A DNA stretch of 64,000 nt from positions 5,460,491 through 5,524,490 of the forward strand of contig NC_051092.1 in NCBI RefSeq assembly GCF_901709675.1, written 5' to 3'. Below are positions 25,754 to 41,000 of the stretch, in pieces (the first letter of the stretch is position 1; each line of letters begins with the position of its first letter). This DNA is from Syngnathus acus (taxonomy: Eukaryota > Chordata > Actinopteri > Syngnathiformes > Syngnathidae). A program made the position numbers and the translations under genes. The notes under the pieces are model-generated. The model saw only the letters and a program-made list of their open reading frames with translations, searched no databases and had not been told where the DNA came from.

Positions 25754-26420
25754 CCAACAAACGGGGGGGGGGCTCTGCTCGATCCGCAAAGGGTCGAGAG
25801 AGCCGTAACAGGCTGTCCGCCCCCCTCCTCTCGCTCCCGTCTGTCTCTCGGCCCGGCTGTCTGTCTGTCTGTCTGTCTGTCCTGGCGCTCTTGTGTGTCC
25901 GACTCCGCAGGCTCGTCAGCTGTGACTCGGTGCAGACGCAACAGCTCGTTTCCCCGCCGAGCGGATCATTGGCCAGCCCGGTCGTCTGGATTCAGCTCTC
26001 CCAGACAACCCCCGACAGCACCGGGAGGATGCTGCTGACACGCTAAGTGACGCAGATAGTCCAGGATGACACACGCACGCACGCTGACACACATACAAGA
26101 CTCCCCCTGACCGTCCCAGGTGATAAACGAGCTTGCGTCTCAGCAGGCAGAGAGGCAGCAGCAGCAGCAGCAGCGCCGCCGCAATATTCGCTCCGCCGCT
26201 CCTGTCTCATCTCGGCTCAGACATCGTGACAACTGTTGCTGGTCTGTCTGGCAGCCGTGACACGGCAATATGTCCGCGATGGGGTTTATCTCTTCGATCT
26301 GCCAGCATCCAACCAAGCAGTCGCACTGGAAATTGGGATCGCTTGCCCCGCCCTCATGTACCTTCCGCCGCCGCGACACGCCAGACTATGCAAAGAGGCG
26401 CAGACTCCGATAATAAATAT
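25264..26420. promoter_or_regulatory. CpG-rich znrf1 first exon and promoter region
   Basis: CpG- and GC-rich DNA around the znrf1 start (25753), contrasting with the AT-rich surroundings. Includes (TCTG)n at about 25856-25882 and (GCA)n at about 26157-26175. It fits a CpG-island promoter reading leftward; no single TATA box was assigned. Confidence 0.5.
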
Positions 26421-26429
26421 AGATAGGTC

Positions 26430-28560
26430 GACTGTCCGAGATGCAAAAATTCATGACTTCAATTTACAATGTTTTGCACTACCGGCGGTCAGAATATTTG
26501 GATCTGATATATATATATAGCAAAATAAATAATTGAACTTTGTGGCGACACGTGCCTTTCTTATTGTACATTGATATTTAAGACTACATGAAGGGTCAAT
26601 GTACTGCCACGGTGCACAAAACCCAAATAATTTATTTCTTAATTGATGGGAATGGTTCTTATATCTCATCCCATTTTTCTGCCATTTCTATGTTGTCAAA
26701 TTCCCTACCATATGCTAAATTACTTGGTCAAATGTTATGTTACAAATTATTTTGTCTAAGAGTGTGTGGGTATATGTGCGCTTGCCTTGCAACCGTAATA
26801 AAATGGTCCTCTACTTAATGCAATAGATGCTAATCTATGCTGTTGTCATAACAACAGACAATCCAAAGTATTATCTTCAATACACAGGCCTGGACACTCT
26901 TTAGATTCACACATTAAATGTTGAGTCAATGCAGAGAATTGAATGAAAAGACACACAGGAAGAAAGTAGGAAGAAAACAAATTAGTTATGAGTAAATGAG
27001 TTAAGGAAAGTAAGTACATATGTAACTGAGTAAAGTATAATTAGATACATTTGTGGCATGATCTGGCTGCTGCAGGAAACAGCTGTGGTGAGTCACATTT
27101 CCAGTATAATAAATTGTTAAAAGGAGAATTTGAAATTTTAAAAGAGATCACTGCTTCATTTTGTTAAATCAGTTAATATGACTTACCAGTAGTGCGTTAA
27201 CGTGATCTGCCAAAAAGTCACCTGCCCCATCTTGTGCCTCTAATTTGATAGAAGACCCACAACGCCAGAGAAAAAAAAACAACCAATCGGATACGCAAGG
27301 TGATTTACAAAGTGTCAATTATTTGTTGCACACTCAGAGGGCATAGTCATCCCAAGCCTGCGACCTCACCCTGTGACATTGTTACACCACAAAGAAACTT
27401 ATTTGCAAAGGAGTGTTACTTTAACACACTGTAAGTTTGAAGAGACTGCAGCGATGTGTGTGTGACATATGATTGATACCTTCTAAACTGCATGTTCTGT
27501 CGCTTTAATATATTTTTTAGGAGTGCAGTATTATTTTGCGAAATTAGAGGGAAGATGGGGCAGGAAGCAGTAGATATTTTTTTTATTATTTATCACGTAC
27601 TACTGTGAAGTCATAATATCCCTGGTGGTCGACTTGTGCTTTGGCACTGAACGGGTTTAGACCTTGGCCCTCCTTGCACTTGTAGATATATATATATTTT
27701 ATTTTCTAGAGTAGGTTACTAACACCAAACAAACATTGATGTTAGTATATGGTGAAATGTGTTCTTTTTGCCTTTGTGTTTGAAACATTATTTTAGTCAA
27801 GTGATTTGTTCACGTGCATTAATACATGTATTCTTCTTTGTGTCGTTAAGATTAATTTCACTTGAGCAATAAGTATGGTTTTCTTCTTGTTTGCATTGTT
27901 TCATAATGTCTTCCCTATGAGCAATCACACCAGTAGACAGATTTTTACCTGCTTGGCTGTCATGTGTGATGTAAAGTTTAAATGTTATACATACAAATAT
28001 ATATACAACATAAGCTGTCACTGTCCCATGTACTAGTAACAAGTAAATAAAGACCTAATGTCAGTATTTGCCGTGTGTAACGGAATCAAATTTGAGTCTC
28101 TTTCTACCAACTGTATTTAGTATACAATACTGTTTCTTATTGGTCAGTATGAACCGTACTTCTAATTAATCATACGGAAAATTTCAGTTGCAATGCATTC
28201 ATTGTCAGAGCTTAAATCTCTTGGAACGGTGTAATATTTGTGTCAAAAAGAAATGTGCGTGTCTGCTTAGTCACAATTGCATACACCACAATTTAAATGC
28301 AACATTGAATATTTATTCATGATAAATGCACATACAACAATAAAAAAATAAAAAAAGTAAGATTTGTGCATATAGTGACACAAACAGTTCAAAGCAATCG
28401 GTAAGAACTGTCATTTCGACACAAATCTCTCTCTCTATAGAAATTTTCTCTCCATATGGAATTTGTGTCTCATCCCATCCCTCCTAATGCAACAAGCCGA
28501 AAGAAAAAGATGAAAATGGAACTTTACTTTCAAGTTAAATGACTTCAGCCTGTCGTACTT
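26430..28560. other. AT-rich intergenic DNA, nothing recognised
   Basis: Between the znrf1 promoter and the first olfactomedin gene I see no conserved exon or clear repeat beyond short AT runs (26506-26518, 27686-27698). TTTATT at 28312-28317 is a possible polyadenylation signal (AATAAA on minus) for the olfactomedin gene ending at 28568. Confidence 0.4.
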
Positions 28561-28567
28561 ACAGTAT

Positions 28568-31530
<2,963 letters not shown>

Positions 31531-31849
31531 GGCTTTGAGGAGAATAAAAACCACCGCTGACAAGCACTGCATTTGGATTCTGCAGGTGTTCACCTTTAAA
31601 TGTTGGTGTGTTGCATATGGAACACATTCCGAAAATGATCACTTCCTCCTTCTAGTTTCACTTCTCTGGAATTGTTTTGGACATGAACACAGAACATTCT
31701 GAAGGACAATTCCCACCCTGGCCACTCCCTTTTCGAACTGTTGCCATCAGGCAGACGCTGCAGATCAATTAGGTCAAGGACTAGCAGATTCGCCAACAGT
31801 TTTGACCCTACAGCGGTAGTCACATTGAATGCCGCTAAAAGAAAATGAT

Positions 31850-32008
31850 TATGTCTGTGTATGTTCTTCTGTGGGTTTTTAGCTTGTATTTTTTTATCTT
31901 TTTATTCTTTTATTTTCATGCACTGATCGGTTGGCACTTTTTTAAATGTCGTTGTACATGTGTGACAATGACAATAAAGATCTATTCTATTCTATTCTAT
32001 TCTATGAA
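31850..32008 (+). repeat. Retroelement 3' tail with (TCTAT)n
   Basis: 'gtgacaatgacaataaagat' followed by five or so TCTAT units is a typical 3' tail of a fish LINE/SINE copy. Lies between the two olfactomedin genes. Confidence 0.55.
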
Positions 32009-32033
32009 GAAAACAGATGAAATCCAAACTTGT

Positions 32034-32412
32034 TCTTACTTCTCGTCCCCAGCCGTTCCACTATGTGTTGTCATGGTTTCTGTCTGTGTGCCCGCCCCTC
32101 CCCTCCATGATTAAGTGTGAATATTCTCACCTGCCTCTTGTTACCTGTCGTGTATATAAGTCCTGTCTGCCCCTCACGTCCCGTCGGATCACTGTTGTCT
32201 TGATGTCTTTTTGGTTCCTGTTGTCATAATGTTGTTGTCGTCACGCTTCATGTCTTTTTGGTTCCTGTCGTTTTTGAGTCTGTTTCGGCGGGTCAGTCAG
32301 TCATGTTATCGTTTTGTTGTCATGTCAGTTTGCCGAGTCTGTCTTTTGAGTTCCTCCAATAAACCCTGGTCCAAGCTGCACTTGGTCGCCCTGCTCCATT
32401 CAATCCGTGACA
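32034..32412 (+). mobile_element. Solo LTR, copy 1
   Basis: 379 bases sharing most of its length with 62550-62893. It contains a TATA-like 'gtatataagtcctgtctgcc' and a polyadenylation signal 'ccaataaaccctgg', ends TGACA, and is flanked by the 5-base repeat cttgt (32029-32033 and 32413-32417). These are LTR hallmarks with no internal region, so it is a solo LTR. Confidence 0.75.
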
Positions 32413-32457
32413 CTTGTATTCTGTATGAAAATAATGTTTGTATAATAGTCATCATCA

Positions 32458-32520
32458 TCTTCTTCTTCTTTTCCTTTCGGCTTTTCTTCTCAGGGGTCGC
32501 CACAGCGTACCATCAGATGC
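32458..32520 (-). repeat. SINE 3' tail fragment, reversed
   Basis: 'tttcggcttttcttctcagg' followed by 'ggtcgccacagcg' is the reverse complement of the 3' end of the SINE at 37427-37690. Confidence 0.6.
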
Positions 32521-32861
32521 CATTTATGTTACAGATTGGGTTCGCATCATGAGAAATATAAAAAATAAGACTTCCACTTAACTGGTTGGGGACCTGGTCT
32601 GGCTCCTGCATCTCATCCCAGCGTGTCAACATACAACGCTATATCAGAGGTCATTGACACGATCCTATTGCCAGAAAGTCTCGACGATACGAATATGGGG
32701 GGCCCTGAAAGGAATAGTCGTCTATTCATCCATTCTGAACCAATTATCTACTTTAGTCAAAGGAATTTTATATTCCTCAATTTTGTTATGACAGGTTAGT
32801 TTTATGATAGGAATGCTTTCTTCCATGCAATCATTCCTTCATGCAAATAGACTTTTTTATA

Positions 32862-33062
32862 GATGGATGGATGGATGGATGGATGGATGGATGGATGGAT
32901 GGATGGATGGATGGATGGATGGATGGATGGATGGATGGATGGATGGATGGATGGATGGATGGATGGATAGATACTTTGACTGTCTCCCACCATGGGAACT
33001 TTGTTATTTCCCATGGATAGATACTTTGACTGTCTCCCACCATGGGAACTTTGTTATTTCCC
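32862..33062. repeat. (GGAT)n array followed by a 49-base tandem duplication
   Basis: About 26 GGAT units (32862-32967), then two copies of a 49-base unit (about 32964-33012 and 33013-33061) beginning 'atggatagatactttgactg' and ending 'aactttgttatttccc'. Lies about 220 bases upstream of the start of olfactomedin gene B. Confidence 0.95.
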
Positions 33063-33280
33063 AAAGTAAACTATTTGTTTCACAATTAAGAAATATCTTC
33101 TTCCGAGTTTCACATCCACATCTTTGTGTGCTGACCCAGTGGAAACAAGCAGCAAGTTTGATGAAATATAACCAGGTATGTTATCGACTGCGCACAAGAG
33201 ATGTGGAAGGAAGTTTAGTACGATCATTGTAACAGTTCGACTACGTAGTCAGTTTAGTCTTCATTAGATCGGTTGTCAAC

Positions 33281-36200
33281 ATGTTGTTGTTGCTTCTCCT
33301 ACTGGCATCCACAGTAAGTAATGCGTGTTTCATGCTGCATCACTAAAGTATCTCATTCATTTTATTGTATTGCTTTTAAAATATTTTTTGAAAATATTAT
33401 TGTTGGAATGCGGTGACACATATTGTAACTTAAATATATACGTATATTTCTTTTTTTTAATGGTAAATGGTCTTTAATTTACCTAACATACAGTGTGTAT
33501 TTTCAGACTTTGTGGTAGGTACTTAGATTAGCTAAAGATCACTGGGAGAAAATCTAAATTTCACTAAGGCCAATACAATCCAATACAATAAAATACAATT
33601 TTAGGGAATCTGCGGCATCGCTCTACACTGTCTGATTCTGAACGGGTATAGGAAATTGAGAAACAGAACCCCCACCATAATAATATAGGACATTAAAAAG
33701 AGATTATAGAATGCTGAAAGGACAAAGGTGTTGTATGAATGCACAATGCAGTACTGTGGCTCACACTGCCTGGATCTTGCATAACGGGGGGTCTGATTTG
33801 AGATTCAGTCATGTATTCATTTGTGTTAACGTCCTCATTTCTTGGCTTAGTAATAGTATTTTTCAGTGTTCTCATGCAATTTTTCGTTTTTGATTTCATG
33901 GAGTGAGCCCATTTTCTAATATAGCGTACTTCATGTTTGACAGCAGGGTAACTGCCAGGTTCAGCATGTGTCGGGTCAGGTGAAAAATGGCTCATGCGCA
34001 TGTGAGGTGAACACCAACGTGTGGTTATTCCCTGCTAAGAAGTATGAGGCCACACTGCAACAAGTTGAATCTTGCGAGGATTCACTTCAAAAGCTACAAG
34101 AACAGGTAAAGTTAAACCATTTCATATCTGTCTGACAGACTATCTTTAATAGAAACCCATTTACATTGTTCATGTTCACCTGGGTTTTTTGGGGGCGTGT
34201 TTACTGTACCGACTTATGATTTGGGTTCAACAAGCCACTTTCATCTGCAGCCAGCAATCCGTTTTCTTTTCCATTAGGTGCATCTGTCAAACCAGCGTCT
34301 CCCTGAGTTACATGCGGTGCTTGATAACATAACTGGACGGTTGGAGCCTTACCAGTACTTGAATTATAAGACCTTTTCTGCCTTACGGCTGCGTCAGCTG
34401 GATGAAGAACTCGACAAGCTGGAGGATAATATTAATGCCATGTCCCTTCAAGTGAACAACGTAGATTCAACAAAACTCTCAAAAGAGGTACGTCATACAA
34501 TATAGCAACATATCACAAACAGCAATATAATAATTGAAAAACAATGTAAATCTAATTTTCGAAAAGGTTATCTGTGTAAAATACTGGAGCAAAAGAACCC
34601 ATGCTCACAAAACATTAGGGACATTCAGCATGAGATTTCAGGATAAGGCTATAAAATGCTCTATAACCTTGACTGGTGAATTTCAATTGACCTTCTCTAA
34701 ATTTAAAATGACACATGTCCAACTGTTCAACATTTCAAACAAACTTGCTGTTTTTGAACATACCGGTCAAGTAAGCAAATGACTCAATTCAAAAATGCTG
34801 TTTGACACATCGAGCGATACATTCCCTGGTTGAATTACAATTGTTAGTATTTAAACTGCCCATTTTTAATCATATTGTTCACATTTTGACATCATGAGAC
34901 CAAGACGACGGCCAACAATTGCGCAACAGCACCGCGTCGTGCCTTCATACAGGATGTGCGAGGGAGGCAACCACCGAGTTTAAGTGTCAGAGTCTCATCA
35001 GCAGGTTCGATAGGAGACTCACAGAGAGCCACGGGAACTGGACGTTCTTAAAGTTTGATGTCATTGTTCAAACACGAGCTGTTAATCTTTAATAGAAAAG
35101 AGCCAGGTTAAATCAGAAATTAAGTTCAGCTGAAAATGATTTTGTGCCTTAGGTTCATCCTGAATCTAGCTTACATTTTGTGACACCGTATAAAGTATTA
35201 CTGAACCTTTGTTTCACTAGGTCCACAAACTGCGACAAGATGTTGGCAAGATGCATATGGCAAACTCGATCAACATGAAGACTGTAAAAGAGAGACTCCG
35301 CTACCTGAAAAACAGTGTTGAGTCATGCTTGTCGATTCCAAAAGATTTCAGAGGTATTTTGTGAGGAGGGATCCATCATATATTGAAGTTTGTGTTCATA
35401 GTGATGTTATAGATACAAATAATCCTCTATGTCTCATTTCTCATGATTTTCTTCTCCTTTATTGTTTCCAGGTCAGCAAAGGTATTGCCTTAGAGGTCTA
35501 ATGACCAACATCAGTGCACCGGTCATAACAAAAGTCAGTCCATATGGTAAAACCATCATCTCTGGCTCATGGGGTCAACAAGCCCTCGCGGACAACGAAG
35601 ACCAGCAAAACATCTTCTGGATTCAGCCTATGCTCCACGGCGACACCTCAGGCAATATCCTGAGAACCTACCAATCTTATGAAGACTTCATGGCCTCTAC
35701 TAACCACGAAGATGTTACCATAGCTCCATCCAACACCGACGTTAATACAGTCGAAGGCCCCAGTGCCGTCGTGTATGGAGAGGCTCTGTACTATCACTGT
35801 TACAACTCTCCAGATGTCTGTCGCTATGATCTGAACAGCAAGACTGTCACAAGGGTCGAACTTCCCGGAATTGGGAAGGACTCCAGAAAGTTCCCTTATT
35901 GTTACTTTGACTGTCGGCCTCATAGTGATGTGGACGTGGAGGTAGATGAAAGCGGACTATGGGTCATCTATGCCACAGTAGGTAGCCACGGTAATCTTGT
36001 GGTAAGTAAACTATCATGGGATGGTGAAGCTGAAACGCTCAATATCACACAGACGTGGGAAACGAGGCTGTTCAAGAAGGCGGCAACCAATGCTTTCATG
36101 AGCTGTGGTGTGTTGTACGCGACTCGTTTTTATGATGATTTCTATGAAGAGATCTTTTATGCTTTCGATACAGCAACAGGCAAAGAGGACAACACACTTG

Positions 36201-36316
36201 CGCTTCGGATGGAGAAAATCATGAAGGGAGTTGCCAGTCTGAGTTATAACCCAATCAACAGGCAGCTCTACATGTTTAACGATGGATATCTTCTCACTTA
36301 CCAAGCCCACTACTAA
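33281..36316 (+). CDS. Olfactomedin-4-like secreted glycoprotein B
   Basis: Paralogue of gene A on the opposite strand. Five coding exons: 33281-33313, 33944-34105 (or 33947-34105), 34278-34487, 35221-35353 and 35472-36316. Phases close and the protein is about 460 residues. Exon 1 encodes a short Leu-rich signal start (MLLLLLLLAST). Exons 2-4 carry a Cys-containing linker and coiled-coil stretches (LRQLDEELDKLEDNINAMSL). The last exon holds the entire OLF domain: GQQRYCLRGLMTNIS, SGSWGQQALADNEDQQNIFW, VVYGEALYYHCYNSPDVCRY, DESGLWVIYATVGSHGNLVV, YATRFYDDFYEEIFYAFDTA and YNPINRQLYMFNDGYLLTY. The four upstream exons have the same phase pattern as gene A. AATAAA near 36703 is a candidate polyadenylation signal. 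Confidence 0.93.
34890..35045 (+). mobile_element. Degraded Tc1-like transposase HTH fragment
   Basis: The stretch starting 'gagaccaagacgacggccaa' and continuing to 'cacgggaactgg' resembles, with gaps and stops, the helix-turn-helix start of fish Tc1-like transposases (RPRRRPT..., then a ...VSQSVISRL-type region). It is badly decayed and lies in intron 3 of olfactomedin gene B. Confidence 0.35.
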
Positions 36317-36746
36317 AATTCAATATAAACCTAAAATAGGACGACAGCAGAATGCACATGAAACATATTGAACATCAAAGTGGCAAGCTTTTGTTTCTGT
36401 TACTGAATATTCCTAATTTACATAATCAAAATGGCAGAAACAAGTTTGTTGTCATGTCCCTACATTCCACAAGTTTAGTGAAACAGCATCATACTCAGCG
36501 AATCAATCCCTAATTTAACATGACATAACAATATATATCACCAACACAATGTTAAATGTTTCTCGATTTAACTGACACATTAACTAGATTTGTTTTTTCT
36601 TTCGGGCTTATCCTTTGTTCTTTCTCTCCATTAGTATTGCTGTCCGCTAGTTAATTCACAAAATTTAGCCTCTTTCTGTTCCCTCGTTTTCAAGATATTA
36701 ACAAAATAAATGTGTCCAAGAGATTTACAATTTTAGTCCATATTAA

Positions 36747-36808
36747 ATTTGTATCATTTGTGTCGCTAAATTGCAAATTTGTATCATTTGTGTCGTTAAA
36801 TTGCAAAG
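36747..36808. repeat. Direct repeat of 30 bases, two copies
   Basis: 'aaatttgtatcatttgtgtcg' type unit followed by 'taaattgcaaa' occurs twice in tandem just downstream of olfactomedin gene B. Confidence 0.8.
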
Positions 36809-37104
36809 AATGAACGGAGATTTACAACTTCTTTTGGTCTTTGGTTGAACGGAGCTTTCCATTCAAGCCTGCAAAATCAATTAAAAGCAGTTAATCATGG
36901 CTCATCTGTCATCTTGTCACTTTTAAACTGCTTTGTATTATTGTATTGTATTATTGTTATTATTTGTATTATTACTTTGGATTACTTTTTCTTGTAATAG
37001 ATCTAATGGTTGGTTTGTTGAAAATACATCAATTAATCAATCAATCAATAAACACAAGTGTAAAGAACTGCACATTACAATGGCAAACAAAACGCTAAAT
37101 CGCG

Positions 37105-37330
37105 GCTTGGCAGTGACGTCATTGGAGAGCTGTTCGAAGTCGTACGGTGCTGAACAGATATCGCTCGTCGTCTTTCAGTCAGCTGGCCAGACTGCTGGTT
37201 CGGGAAGGTTGGCTTCCCATCAGCTCTTCATTGGGGAGACAATACACGCACGCGCACGAGGACCCCAGACGATGCACACCTTGCCTTCAACAAATGTAGG
37301 CGAGATTCCCGATCCGTACGGTAAGTCATG
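37105..37330 (+). promoter_or_regulatory. Candidate promoter with CRE and CCAAT box, and first exon
   Basis: A perfect CRE palindrome TGACGTCA (37114-37121) directly abuts ATTGG (inverse CCAAT, 37121-37125) in a locally CpG-rich stretch. An ATG near 37271 opens MHTLPSTNVGEIPDPY and runs into a strong donor, TACG|GTAAGT (about 37320). I do not recognise the peptide and found no following plus-strand exon, because ldhd occupies the DNA to the right on the other strand. Confidence 0.35.
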
Positions 37331-37426
37331 TTCTCTTTCTAGTGCTCTTTTCAACTAAGCATAACAGATTGCTGGTGATGAACGGACTATTTTTTCACAG
37401 TGGAGCTGAGCTCGCGCTTAGCTGAG

Positions 37427-37690
37427 TGTCTAGTGGGTAGCCTACGTTACTTTCACCACCGTGGTCTGAGTTCAATTCCCGGTCAGGGAACCAGATGAAG
37501 CCATAGGGAGGCACATACCAGTGTCTCCCCTGTGCCAGTCTCAAGTCTGGGTAAATGCAGAGCATTGCATCAGAAAGGACATCCGGTGTGAAAACTGTGC
37601 CAAAAATGTCTCATGTGAACTATCTGGGAAAAAACAGATGGATTGCTGTGGCGACCCCTGAAGGGAAAAGCTGAAAGGAGCCACCACTGT
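37427..37690 (+). repeat. tRNA-like SINE, complete-looking copy
   Basis: Has a B-box-like 'ggtctgagttcaattccc' near the start and the tail 'ggcgacccctgaagggaaaa' then 'gctgaaagg', typical of a fish SINE family. A reversed tail of the same family is at 32458-32520. Confidence 0.65.
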
Positions 37691-37722
37691 CAAGTCCTAA
37701 TGATTTTTTTCATAAATATACA

Positions 37723-37780
37723 ATAGAATAGAATGCCTTTATTGGCAGGTATACAATGAAAATATGACAGATTTTTTTTT
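37723..37780 (-). repeat. Retroelement 3' tail, reversed
   Basis: 'aatagaatagaatgccttta' followed by 'ttggcaggtatacaatgaaa' looks like the reversed TTCTA-type tail seen at 31850-32008. Confidence 0.4.
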
Positions 37781-38008
37781 TTTAATTACTAACACCCAGA
37801 GTTCATTGATTATAAATAATTCATTAATTAAGTTCTGATCCAGATGTAAATAACTTGAAATAAAATCTGAAATGTTGATCCCTTGCATATATTCATCTTC
37901 TGATGTCATACTCCCAGATTTTTAATCAGCAGAAAAATAGAAGAATTTACCACACTTATACTCACCATACTTTTGCACACAATTTTGTTACTTGGTTCAC
38001 TGTATACT

Positions 38009-41000
38009 TCAAGGCTCTCTTGGCAGCAAAACCTTCCCCGGATTCATTAAGTTGTTTGGGTCAAGATCATCCTTGATGCTCTGCATGACCTGCATCGTCA
38101 GGGATCCCATCTCTTCATGGAGCAGTGCTCGCTTGCCCAAACCCACTCCGTGCTCCCCTGTGCATGTACCATTCATAGCCAAGGCCCGTCTGGAAGAAAA
38201 CCAGGCAATGTTGTTTTCAGGCCAAACATACAAAGTCAAGGAAAAGTGTGAGAACATTGGAATTGCCAAGATTTCTGCATATATTGGTCACTAAACGATA
38301 CAAAGAGGTAGAAAGTTATTACCTTGCCAACCTTTCACTGAACAGATGGACCCTATGCAGTTCTTCTGGGTCATTGGGATCAACTAACATCAGACAGTGA
38401 AAGTTCCCATCACCCACATGACCTGCGATGGGACCTGCACGAGCGTTACAAAGGGCAGAACATTGGAAGGGGGGCGGGGGGGATCCCTTTTACTTGCAAA
38501 ACAATAACACTGTCATTCAGTTGTTTTGTGATAAACATGAGAATGAGAAATTCTGGAAGAAATCAGATTGATCCATGGTAGCGCTCGATGATGTCCACAT
38601 TGTTCATCTTTTGCCTACCTATTCCACAACTTCCCAAAAATCCCGAAATTTCCATTTTGAAATTCACGCCAAATTCTCCAAAACTTCACTTTACACTTCT
38701 CATTTCTACATTTCTCAAGTAATTCAACTCGTTGCAACATCAATCTGCAGCATTCCCCAGGAATGTATTCAGCTTCTTCGCCTTCGCACGCAATTTCTCC
38801 AGAAATTGCATTTTCTAGTTAGAATCTATCGTCACATTTTATTTTAAACAAACTTTATGTTGTGTGGCAGTGATGGCATGAAGAAAAGAACCTTCGCAAT
38901 TGCACTGTGCTCACCTGTAAGTTTGTTCTGAATCAGGTCGGCCTTTGTCTCCACAATGATATGAGGCAGTTGGGAAATAGGAACACAGACATCTGTAGAA
39001 TAGGCCTACAACACAAAACGGGAAATTTGTCAACCACTTTGGACCACATTCAAAAGGTTTTTGTAAGAAAACAACAATTATATTAAAGGGCTGGCTATAA
39101 ACCACACTGCTTTAATGCTAGGTTGACAAAAGACTTCACAATTACAGGATGCCAAATTCATTATGTTATACCGTCGTGGTGAAACACTGATTAGTACGTC
39201 CGTCTAACAGTTTAGAGGTGCAGGGTTCGATTCCGGTTTCGGTCTTCCTGTGTTTACTCCGGGACTCCTTTGGGGACTCAGGTTTCCTCCCACATTCCAA
39301 AAGGCATTCATGGTAGGGCCGATCAACCTCTCCAAATTGTCCGTTGTGAGAGTGAATGGATTTTCATCTATATGTGCCCTGCAATTGGCTAGTGACAGGT
39401 TCAGAGGTGTATCCCGCCTTTCCCCCAAAGACTCCTGGGATAGGCTCCAGCACGACGGCGACCCTCGTGAGGATCAGCAATTATTTAGTTTTAATCTTTT
39501 TGAATAAGTCTTAAGAAAAGGACAAATTACGACGCGGCACCAAAAAGATTGGTGGGCAAGAATTTGCATTCGAAAATGTAAAGGATGAAAGACAAAACAC
39601 TTTTTCCCAGTTACAAAACTGCTTCTTTTTTTCCAACCTTTCCAGAGCACATAAGCAATTTTTTATTGTCATCATGGTAGTCAACCAAACAAATAGGGTG
39701 CGCTATTATTTCTCACTTCTGTTCTGTTGTGGGATTTGCGCTGAACATCTTCATTCCACAAAGCAGCACAGAGCTACAATATCTTACCTTGCAACCAGGT
39801 CTTAGTGCCTGAGCAGCATACCAGGCGTCATGACGAGCTTTCCACAATCGGTTTCGTGTTTCTGCATCTCTAGCCCATTGAAAATCAGAGCCATGATTAG
39901 TCTGTGTGATTTCCTCTGTGGATACATGACAAAGACCAAGCATGATTTTTTTTTTTAAGTAAGAATTACATAATTCTGCAGACATAACACAATCCCATAC
40001 AAAGTTTGAAAATATGTAATGTGTTGTCTTCTATTGGAGCGAATACCATATATTAAACTGAAGAGAATTCTTCCAGTTTCACGGGTCATGCTTTTGCCAG
40101 CATTACACTCTTAGTTCTTCAGGTGGCGCAAGACCTGTGGCCACCTCTGGCCTACCTCAGGTGGTGCAAGTCTTGTGGCCACCCTCCAACATTGCTCCGG
40201 CGGTGCAAGCTTTGCAGCCGCCCTCTGAACCTACTCCAACACCCTCCAACCTTGCTCAGGCGGTGCGATTCTATTGACACCTTTTCTGTCCAGTTCCTCA
40301 CCTAGGCCCTGTTTGCCCAATCCAGGGCATATATCTAATAATCATGTACTTGAACCTGTATTACTTGGGAATTGGGTGCATTATGAAGAATGCTTGATAG
40401 TTATTCTTAAATAGCAAGCTAAAAATATTATTTCACAACTACAGCGCAATTTAAATACAGCTAATTGAATCTGTGGTCATATAGGCAAGAGGCAAGTGGT
40501 AGAATCGTACATTATACAGCATTCTAGAGCTAACATAAGTTTCCTTCAACTAAAACAGACCATCTAAATATATGAATGACTATTCTTTGACAACTCACCA
40601 GTTGTGTTGACTTGTTCTGCAAGGCTCTGTTCAGAACCATGGAACTCCAGGAATAGGGTTGGAGTAACGGGATACGACAGAGAGCTGAACTTGTTGCATG
40701 CGTTGATCATCACGTCATCGAGAAATTCTTTAACACCAAAATAAACCGAAATGTTACAATATGCCATCAATGATCCGAAATGATCTAAGAGGGGAGTATT
40801 TTTCAGGCAGTCGTACTGGCAAGACTAACGTTTGTGGTGTTGAGTGCTACGAGCGCACGCAACCTGTGCTCACCAATGCGAGCGATGGCTACCCCAGCTT
40901 GTAGAATCTGCACAGTGCTATCCACAGCAGCCTGTACTGAAGGAAATGAGCAGACTGCTGACACCATGGCTTCTGGAATACCATAGAGGCGTAGAGTTGC

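Noticed and set aside
25655-26229. Several open frames in GC-rich DNA upstream of znrf1
   Set aside because: They arise from high GC content with few stops; codon use is Arg/Pro/Ser-biased and there is no family similarity. They belong to the promoter and 5' untranslated region.
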